Shown here in pieces: positions 7,585-11,786 of a stretch of DNA of 11,786 nucleotides. Position numbers and translations under genes: made by a program. Below the pieces are notes generated by a model. It was not told the DNA's origin, ran no database searches, and saw nothing but the letters and a program-made list of their open reading frames with translations. How positions within the stretch are numbered: the first letter of the stretch is position 1; every line of letters starts with the position of its first letter. This DNA is from Rhodospirillaceae bacterium CCH5-H10. Its GTDB lineage: Bacteria; Pseudomonadota; Alphaproteobacteria; Reyranellales; Reyranellaceae. The stretch is from contig LSKJ01000763.1 in NCBI GenBank assembly GCA_001557035.1, positions 1 to 11,786 on the forward strand, read 5' to 3'.

Positions 7585-9276
7585 TCAGCGGCCGGCGGCG
7601 CGTCGCAGCCGATACACGGACCCGGCGACCGGATCGACGGTGGCCGGCGTCGCGACATAGTCGGTGCGCAGCATGCGTTGCAGCGCACCGAGGCGGGCGG
7701 CGTCGGCGACCATGCCGGTTTCGGTCAGCAGTTGCGCCTCGGGAATGTCCCACAGGCGCACCACCATCACCTCGTAGCCGAGCTCCAGCGCGCGGTCGAT
7801 CTCGCGCCGCAGCGCCTCGACATGCCGTTCCGTGCTCCAGTCGGGATGGCGCAGCACGTTGCCGGTGAAGCCGATCCACTTGAACTTCGGCAGCGCCTGG
7901 GGCGCCGGCCCCAGCCCTGAAACGCCGGGCTCGGCCGTGCCCCAGTGCAGCGAGGCGTAGACCATCGTCCAGTCGAAATCGTGCAGCAGGAACACGGTGC
8001 GGGCCGGCTCGCCCTGCTGCTCCAGCCGCTCGATGGCCTGCCGCCACTTGCTGTCGAGCCCGCGCAGCGGCGCGATGCTCCAGACATTGTAGGCGAACAG
8101 GGCCACGGTCACGCCGGCCATCGCGGCGAGACCCCGCGCCGGCCAGCGCCGCCCGATCGCCACCAGCGTCAGCGCCCAGGCGGGTGTGACCCAGGCCATG
8201 ACGTTGATCTGCATCTGCGGATCCTGCGGCTGGGAATAGAGGTTGAACACTTCGCCGGCGAGGAAGGTGACGCCAAACACCGCGACGAGCGCGCGCGCCT
8301 TTCCCTCGTGCCGGGCGCGCCACAGGATCGAGCCGGAGACCCAGCCCATGCCGATCAGCCAGAACGTCGTGGCGAAGCGCCAGATGTCCCAGCCGGGGAG
8401 GCCGTCGAACGTCGTGATGCCGGTGCCCAGCAGGTAGGCCACGATGCCGTCCCACAGATAGCCGACCTTGGCCCAGGTGAAGCCGGCCCAGACCGAGCGC
8501 ACCGCCTTGCCGGTCCAGATGAGGTCGAACGGGCCGACGGCGCCCTCGTGCCCGCGCCAGGCCAGCGAGACGAGCGCGGCGACCGCGACCATGGTGGCGA
8601 GGAAGAGCGCGATCCAGGCGAAGCGCAGCGTCCAGCGCCGCTCGCACAGCCAGAGCGCAGCCAGCATCGCGGGCAGGGTGGGGAACATCAGCCGCCATTC
8701 GAACAGCCAGCCGATGGAAAAGAGGACCGAAACGGCGATTACGCGCGCTGTCGTCGGCCGCGCCAGCCACACGGCGCCCAGAGCCATCGCCGCGAACATC
8801 ACCGTGTAGCTCGGCATGATGTCCTCGTTGACGATCGCGAGGAACATCACGTGGCTGGTCGCGAGGTGGAACGCACCGGTCAGCAGGGCGATCGAGCGGT
8901 TGCCGGTGATCGCGCGGGCCAGCAGATAGGCGACGCCGACACAAAGGCTGGCGCTCACGGCGTTGAGGATGGTGAGCTGCCGGCGCGGATCGCCGACGAA
9001 GACGCCCAGCAGGTCGAGGAGGCGGCAGAGCGCGCCATAGACCGGATAGAAGAGATAGTTCGAGGCGTAGAGCGGCGCTTTCGCCGGATCGACGACCCAC
9101 GGCTTCAGTTCGAGACTCTTGAAGACGCCGTTGCCCGTCAGCCCGCCCTGCGCATTGTCGAACCACAGGATGATGGCGATCAGGATGGCGCTGCCGCCGA
9201 TTACGAGCAAAGCAAGATCGGCCACTCGCCCTCGGGGGAGAGTGGGGGAAGGCATCCGGTCGGCTGGGCTCGTCAT
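7585..9276 (-). CDS. Polytopic membrane protein, possible GT-C-type glycosyltransferase
   Basis: This protein of about 563 residues has a first transmembrane helix at about 20-38, then a periplasmic-type loop, then many hydrophobic segments over the next 380 residues. It ends in a soluble tail of about 160 residues containing FLLHDFDWTMVY. The layout (one helix, an acidic loop, a multi-helix bundle, a soluble C-terminal domain) resembles GT-C enzymes that use polyprenyl-linked sugars. I see no diagnostic DD/DE pair, so the glycosyltransferase label is tentative. I chose ATG 9276. The frame is open to 9432, but the extra 52 residues are Arg-rich and unlike a membrane-protein start. ATG 9255 is also possible, and none has a clear ribosome binding site. 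Its stop codon lies 4 bp from that of the convergent dehydrogenase. It is divergent from the glycosyltransferase at 9521. Confidence 0.75.
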   Translation of the reverse strand: MTSPADRMPSPTLPRGRVADLALLVIGGSAILIAIILWFDNAQGGLTGNGVFKSLELKPWVVDPAKAPLYASNYLFYPVYGALCRLLDLLGVFVGDPRRQLTILNAVSASLCVGVAYLLARAITGNRSIALLTGAFHLATSHVMFLAIVNEDIMPSYTVMFAAMALGAVWLARPTTARVIAVSVLFSIGWLFEWRLMFPTLPAMLAALWLCERRWTLRFAWIALFLATMVAVAALVSLAWRGHEGAVGPFDLIWTGKAVRSVWAGFTWAKVGYLWDGIVAYLLGTGITTFDGLPGWDIWRFATTFWLIGMGWVSGSILWRARHEGKARALVAVFGVTFLAGEVFNLYSQPQDPQMQINVMAWVTPAWALTLVAIGRRWPARGLAAMAGVTVALFAYNVWSIAPLRGLDSKWRQAIERLEQQGEPARTVFLLHDFDWTMVYASLHWGTAEPGVSGLGPAPQALPKFKWIGFTGNVLRHPDWSTERHVEALRREIDRALELGYEVMVVRLWDIPEAQLLTETGMVADAARLGALQRMLRTDYVATPATVDPVAGSVYRLRRAAGR

Positions 9277-9520
9277 GCGGGGAGAAATGACATGCTCCGG
9301 GCAGGTCGAGAAGAGGCGGCGATCAACCGCTACGAAGTACCTCTCGCGTCGCTGGCGATCTCGTTGACGAGGTCGAAAGTGATATGGAAGACGGGATGAT
9401 TGACGGATACGATCCTGAGTGGTCTCTGGCACCCTCCTGCCGGGTATGCGCCGAAGAAGTCCCCGACAAGGAAGAAGCGATTACCGCGATTGCGGCGGAG
9501 GTTAACTGTCGGTCCCGGAA
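9277..9520. promoter_or_regulatory. Divergent region between membrane protein and glycosyltransferase
   Basis: These 244 bp must carry the promoters of both flanking genes. I found no convincing promoter boxes or strong inverted repeat. It includes a possible 46-codon ORF on the plus strand (separate entry) and, on the minus strand, the optional upstream extension of the membrane protein to 9432. Confidence 0.4.
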
Positions 9521-9524
9521 ATGA
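9384..9524 (+). CDS. Possible 46-residue protein overlapping the glycosyltransferase start
   Basis: This ORF begins at ATG 9384 (an in-frame ATG at 9396 is an alternative) and ends in TGA at 9522-9524. That stop overlaps the glycosyltransferase ATG at 9521 as ATGA, the usual mark of coupled translation. The product is acidic with a single C-R-V-C pair at about residues 19-22, followed by an Ala/Glu-rich helix-like stretch. The ribosome binding site is weak: GAGG at 9369-9372 with an 11-nt gap. I recognise no family. It may be a real leader-type gene that couples ribosomes onto the glycosyltransferase, or a chance ORF. Confidence 0.3.
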   Translation: MEDGMIDGYDPEWSLAPSCRVCAEEVPDKEEAITAIAAEVNCRSRK

Positions 9525-10507
9525 AGCGGCGTTATTGCACCTACTTCGATCACGTCTATCTCGATCGCGGTCTGGCGATGATCCGGTCTTTGCGCCGGGT
9601 CGATCCTGAGGGATCGATTTCGGTGCTCTGCCTCACCCCGGCGGTTCACCGCGTGCTTTCCGGCCTCGGCGAACCCGGCGTCACGCTGATTCCGCTGGAG
9701 GAGTTCGAGCACGAGAATCCAGACCTGCTCGCCGCCAAGGAAACGCGGTGTCTTCGTGACTATTATTTCACCCTGACGGGCAGCCTCGTATGCTCCCTCC
9801 TGCGAGAGGTCGATCCAGACGACGTGGTCACCTATCTCGATGCCGACTTGATGTTCTATTCGGACCCCGGTCCCATCCATGATGCAATGATGGGCGCTTC
9901 GGTCGGCGTGATCGGCCATCGCTGGCACTGGTGGACCAGGCGACTTCTGAAATACGGGCGCTTCAATGTCGGATGGGTGAGCTTTCGCGCCGATGCCGTT
10001 GGTACGGAGGCGGCTCGATGGTGGCGGGACCGTTGCATCGAGTGGTGTTACGGCTGCGTCGACGGCGATCTCTTCGCGGACCAGAAGTACCTGGATCATA
10101 TCTTTGCCAGGTTTCCCAACGTCGTCGAAATCACCCATCCCGGTACCAACGTCGGTCCCTGGAATATCTGTCGTGAGAGCATTCGCCGGGCGGCCGACGG
10201 CTCGATCGTCGTCGGCGACAACTACGCGCTGATTTTTGTCCATTTCTCCGGATTGAAGGAGGTCAGGCCGGGCGTCTGGCTTGGCAGCCTGCCATCGTAC
10301 CTGGGACCGTTCTCATCGATCGTGCGTAGCGATCTCTACGAACCCTATATCGATCTGCTCGGCGATATCCGGAAGGAACTCGGCGGCCTTCCTGGCGAGC
10401 CTCCGCCGATGCTCTCGATTTCCGTGCGCCCGCGACTGTGGCGTCGATTGCTGGCGCCTCTCATGTACCAGGCCCATCGATGGGCGGGGCACTATTTCCA
10501 TCGTTGA
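9521..10507 (+). CDS. GT-A-fold glycosyltransferase (GT8-like)
   Basis: This 328-residue putative nucleotide-sugar-dependent glycosyltransferase has no signal peptide or membrane helix, so it is likely cytoplasmic or membrane-associated. The DxD metal/nucleotide-sugar motif is D107-A-D109 in TYLDADLMFYSD. Other features shared with GT8-like enzymes are FNVGWVSFR (148-156), the acidic FADQKYLD (185-192), HPGTNVGPWN (206-215), and a late His241 in FVHFSGLK that would ligate the metal. The donor and acceptor are unknown; a role in lipopolysaccharide or other surface glycan is likely, given the divergent membrane protein. The start has only GGA just upstream, consistent with coupling to the short ORF it overlaps. 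Eleven of its first 34 codons end in A or T, against five of 34 in the ATPase gene, suggesting different ancestry from the operon. Confidence 0.85.
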   Translation: MKRRYCTYFDHVYLDRGLAMIRSLRRVDPEGSISVLCLTPAVHRVLSGLGEPGVTLIPLEEFEHENPDLLAAKETRCLRDYYFTLTGSLVCSLLREVDPDDVVTYLDADLMFYSDPGPIHDAMMGASVGVIGHRWHWWTRRLLKYGRFNVGWVSFRADAVGTEAARWWRDRCIEWCYGCVDGDLFADQKYLDHIFARFPNVVEITHPGTNVGPWNICRESIRRAADGSIVVGDNYALIFVHFSGLKEVRPGVWLGSLPSYLGPFSSIVRSDLYEPYIDLLGDIRKELGGLPGEPPPMLSISVRPRLWRRLLAPLMYQAHRWAGHYFHR

Positions 10508-10597
10508 TCAGGCGCCTGGTGGGCGAGCGTCGGGGGTGTGATTGCGGGAGAGGCAAATGCTGCGCGTCGATCCGGACCCGCCGGGCCGCGAACACGG

Positions 10598-10630
10598 GCC
10601 GAAAAGCCCTTTGCGACCGGGCTTTCCGGC
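10598..10630. terminator. Strong hairpin downstream of the glycosyltransferase
   Basis: A 12-bp stem (10598-10609 with 10619-10630) encloses a 9-nt loop. It has one A-C mismatch on the plus strand; the same position would be a U-G pair in minus-strand RNA. No T-run follows on either strand, so it may act as a Rho-dependent or mRNA-end structure and not as an intrinsic terminator. Confidence 0.45.
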
Positions 10631-10683
10631 TGGCGCTCCCTACGGAAGCGCGTCAATCCGGCGATTTCAAAGCGTTAGCGGCG

Positions 10684-10742
10684 AGTTTGGGGAAATGCAA
10701 CCGCGTTGATCTAAAAGAGCTTTCTTCGGCGCTCCCCAAACT
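10684..10742. repeat. 10-bp inverted repeat AGTTTGGGGA / TCCCCAAACT
   Basis: Perfect arms at 10684-10693 and 10733-10742 are separated by 39 bp. The right arm ends 17 bp before the start codon of the winged-helix gene. The enclosed sequence is the most A/T-rich stretch near the gene. It could be paired operator half-sites for looping or autoregulation, a long stem in the leader RNA, or part of an origin. The repeat is certain and the function inferred. Confidence 0.6.
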
Positions 10743-10759
10743 GCAGCGATGCTGATCCC

Positions 10760-11446
10760 ATGAGCATTCGCTTCCTGACCTGGGCGTTCCAGCTGCGGCT
10801 GAAGGACATGGCTGCGAAGGGCGTGCTTGCCGCGCTCGCTGACCATGCAGATGAAAACGGGAGGAGCTGGCCCTCCATTGAGCGCTTGGCGCTGTTCACC
10901 GGGTGCGGCGTGAACACGGCGCGGAGGGCGCTCCTGAGGCTGGTAGATCTCGGTCTGGTCGATCGGGTGGCCAGACCTGGAAAGAGCGACGTGTTCGTTC
11001 TTCGGATGGATGTCGACCCCTCCCAAAAGCGCCCCTCTGCGCCTTCGAGCCCTACCAGCATGGGACCTCCCACCATGGGACCTCCCACCGTGGGACCTCC
11101 CAATGAGGCCGCGACCCCTCCCAACGTGACCGATGACCCCTCCCAACGTGAACCTGACCCCTACCACGGTGGTAGCCGAACCCTCATGAACCGTCAGGGA
11201 ACCCTCAGAACGCGCGCGCGAGGCAGTGAGCCGAACTGTCCACAGGAGGTGCGGCTGCCTGACACGGCGAAGTGGGCCGAACGCTTGGCGGGCTATCGGC
11301 CTTGGGAAGGCAAGACAACCTGGTTGCCCTTCTGGGGGCCGCGACCGGACAGCTCCGGCAGAGACAACCCGCTGATCCCTCCCAGCATGCTGGCGACGTG
11401 GCGTGCGGAGTACCGGGCGGCGCGCGCGAAGCCGGCGATGGCTTGA
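10760..11446 (+). CDS. Winged-helix DNA-binding protein, phage O-like replication initiator candidate
   Basis: This 228-residue protein has an N-terminal winged helix-turn-helix (about 15-85) whose LALFTGCGVNTARRALLRL (43-61) fits the turn and recognition helix of the HTH_36/replication-O-like group. A disordered Pro/Gly/Thr-rich linker (about 86-160) follows, with the peptide repeat GPPTM-GPPTV-GPPNE. A basic/aromatic C-terminal part (165-228) includes TTWLPFWGPRP. Lambda O has the same plan: DNA binding at the N-terminus, origin iterons inside the gene over the linker, and a C-terminal helicase-loader contact. The linker-coding DNA here carries two families of direct repeats (separate entries), which supports an initiator role. 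There is no clear Shine-Dalgarno before ATG 10760. It could instead be a transcriptional regulator of a prophage. The fold is fairly sure; the initiator role is inferred. Confidence 0.75.
   Translation: MSIRFLTWAFQLRLKDMAAKGVLAALADHADENGRSWPSIERLALFTGCGVNTARRALLRLVDLGLVDRVARPGKSDVFVLRMDVDPSQKRPSAPSSPTSMGPPTMGPPTVGPPNEAATPPNVTDDPSQREPDPYHGGSRTLMNRQGTLRTRARGSEPNCPQEVRLPDTAKWAERLAGYRPWEGKTTWLPFWGPRPDSSGRDNPLIPPSMLATWRAEYRAARAKPAMA
11061..11105. repeat. Three 15-bp tandem repeats with palindrome TGGGACCTCCCA
   Basis: Exact 12-bp copies lie at 11061-11072, 11076-11087 and 11091-11102, period 15 bp. Each is an inverted repeat TGGGA/TCCCA with a 2-bp CC centre, so each could bind a protein dimer. 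In-frame they encode GPPTM, GPPTV and GPPNE. They resemble the hyphenated-palindrome iterons of lambdoid origins inside gene O. Confidence 0.8.
11113..11215. repeat. Five direct repeats at 21-22 bp period, candidate origin iterons
   Basis: Units begin at 11113, 11135, 11156, 11178 and 11199. The first two share 17 exact bases (GACCCCTCCCAACGTGA), the third is GACCCCTACCACGGTGG, and the fourth and fifth share GAACCCTCA. All five begin GA(C/A)CCCT. Spacings of 22, 21, 22 and 21 bp put every unit on the same face of the helix. Unit starts fall in all three codon phases of the host gene, so the peptide is not what repeats. An isolated related copy, GACCCCTCCCAA, lies at 11015-11026. The likely role is as initiator-binding sites; this is inference. 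Confidence 0.7.
11161..11175. repeat. 15-bp palindrome CTACCAC-G-GTGGTAG
   Basis: A perfect 7-bp inverted repeat around a single G lies within the third 21-22-bp unit. It may be a variant protein-binding site at the centre of the repeat array, or it may extrude as a small hairpin. Confidence 0.5.
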
Positions 11447-11456
11447 GGTCAGCAGG

Positions 11457-11723
11457 ATGGTGCGGCCGCTATCCTTCGACGAACTGATCCCAGCCACGAC
11501 GCTGCGGTCGATCGCGTGGGCGATGAGCGACCGGCGCAATGCCTCAGACCTCGATCGGCTGTTGCGCGAGGCTGTCGATCGCTTTGACGGCATCATCAGC
11601 CAGCACCAGGCGACGCAGCATTGGTCAGCCGAGCGCGTGCACCGGGAGGCGCTGAGCGCCGCCAGTGGGCTGCTCGACGTGGCCATGGGCTACGTGCAGC
11701 GGCGCCACCGGGCAGCGTCATGA
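11457..11723 (+). CDS. Hypothetical 88-residue protein
   Basis: This starts at ATG 11457 with GAGG at 11445-11448 (8-nt gap), overlapping the stop of the winged-helix gene, so the two are probably co-transcribed and coupled. The frame is open further upstream to 11403, but only inside the preceding gene and without a ribosome binding site. The product is mostly helical, rich in Arg, Asp and Ala, with no signal peptide, membrane segment or Cys motif. I recognise no family. Lambda-type modules place a helicase loader after the initiator, but this is far too small for one and lacks a Walker motif. It could be an accessory early protein. Confidence 0.65.
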   Translation: MVRPLSFDELIPATTLRSIAWAMSDRRNASDLDRLLREAVDRFDGIISQHQATQHWSAERVHREALSAASGLLDVAMGYVQRRHRAAS

Positions 11724-11786
11724 CCGGGGGAGGGGTGAAATCTCTTGAGCACCGGGGAGCGGCTACCGCGCGGGGTGGCATTCAGG
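11720..11786 (+). CDS. Possible start of a further gene, cut by the right edge
   Basis: ATG 11720 overlaps the preceding stop as ATGA and the frame stays open to the window end (22 codons, beginning MTGGGVKSLEHRG). The tight overlap matches the coupled style of the two genes before it. No Shine-Dalgarno is clear before the ATG, and an in-frame GTG at 11735 is an alternative start. Too little is present to name a product. Confidence 0.35.
   Translation, partial: MTGGGVKSLEHRGAATARGGIQ

Larger units (their letters stand above)
10508..10759. other. Hairpin-rich gap before the phage-like module
   Basis: No secure gene lies in these 252 bp. They contain a 12-bp-stem hairpin at 10598-10630, a second smaller hairpin at 10633-10651 (GCGCT/AGCGC with a mismatch and two more pairs), and a 10-bp inverted repeat at 10684-10742. 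A 50-codon ORF (10557-10709) has GGGAGAGG just upstream. Its Pro/Gly/Arg-rich product overlaps the hairpins and looks non-coding. The gap probably holds the end of the glycosyltransferase transcript, the left part of the incoming element, and the promoter for the winged-helix gene. No attachment site could be identified. Confidence 0.5.

Noticed and set aside
7325..9166. A 613-codon open frame on the minus strand overlapping the membrane protein
   Set aside because: It is a GC-driven shadow frame. Its translation is Arg/Ala/Gly-rich without transmembrane segments or motifs, whereas the overlapping frame ending at 7585 gives a coherent polytopic membrane protein.
9323..10243. A 306-codon minus-strand frame opposite the glycosyltransferase
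   Set aside because: It is antisense to a gene with clear DxD and other GT-A motifs, its product has no recognisable pattern, and its composition follows from the sense codons.
10631..10651. TGGCGCTCCCTACGG looked like the 3' end of a minus-strand tRNA, a common prophage attachment site
   Set aside because: No TTCGA T-loop, anticodon arm or 5' acceptor partner could be found next to it, and no second copy of the sequence is in the window. It is part of a small hairpin.
10557..10709. A 50-codon ORF with GGGAGAGG upstream
   Set aside because: The product is dominated by Pro, Gly and Arg, and the ORF runs through the two hairpins and one arm of the inverted repeat. The structural signal explains the region better than coding does.
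11061..11215. Possible CRISPR-like array because of regular short repeats
   Set aside because: Repeat units are 12-17 bp with spacers of only a few bases, and they lie inside an open coding frame without cas genes. Iterons fit better.

Overview
The window is GC-rich with strong G/C bias at third codon positions. The gene content (Tat-type sugar-binding protein, MalK/UgpC-type ATPase, Ldh2-type dehydrogenase) fits an alphaproteobacterium of the Hyphomicrobiales/Rhodospirillales kind. No rRNA or other taxonomic marker is present, so this placement is an inference from protein style.

Left part (1-7580): a PLP-dependent aminotransferase, cut off by the left edge, runs leftward from 907. After a 277-bp divergent control region, a six-gene rightward operon encodes a carbohydrate-type ABC importer followed by two oxidoreductases. 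Its order is Tat-exported binding protein (1185-2525), two inner-membrane permeases (2744-3673, 3673-4581), ATPase (4589-5689), short-chain dehydrogenase (5720-6484) and Ldh2-family dehydrogenase (6486-7580). Tight spacing from the first permease onward (1-bp overlap, then gaps of 7, 30 and 1 bp) indicates co-transcription. The simplest reading is uptake of a polyol, sugar or sugar acid and its cytoplasmic NAD(P)-linked oxidation or reduction. The substrate cannot be read from the sequence. A strong hairpin sits in the 218-bp gap between the binding-protein gene and the first permease gene.

Middle part (7585-10507): a large polytopic membrane protein (7585-9276, minus strand) converges on the operon with only 4 bp between stop codons. 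It is divergent from a GT-A-fold glycosyltransferase (9521-10507). Both look like cell-surface glycan genes. The glycosyltransferase uses more A/T-ending codons than the operon, which hints at separate ancestry. A possible 46-codon ORF overlaps its start by ATGA.

Right part (10508-11786): a hairpin-rich 252-bp gap leads into what looks like the replication or early module of a prophage or related element. It holds a winged-helix protein with a Pro-rich linker, an 88-residue unknown protein, and the start of a further ORF at the right edge. No integrase, structural gene or attachment site is visible, so the borders are unknown.

The most interesting signal is inside the winged-helix gene. Three exact copies of the hyphenated palindrome TGGGACCTCCCA lie every 15 bp (11061-11102). 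They are followed by five related units starting GA(C/A)CCCT at 11113, 11135, 11156, 11178 and 11199. These are 22, 21, 22 and 21 bp apart, which is two helical turns, and they pass through all three codon phases. The DNA, rather than the peptide, therefore appears to be what is conserved. That is the expected appearance of a lambda-O-like replication origin embedded in its own initiator gene.
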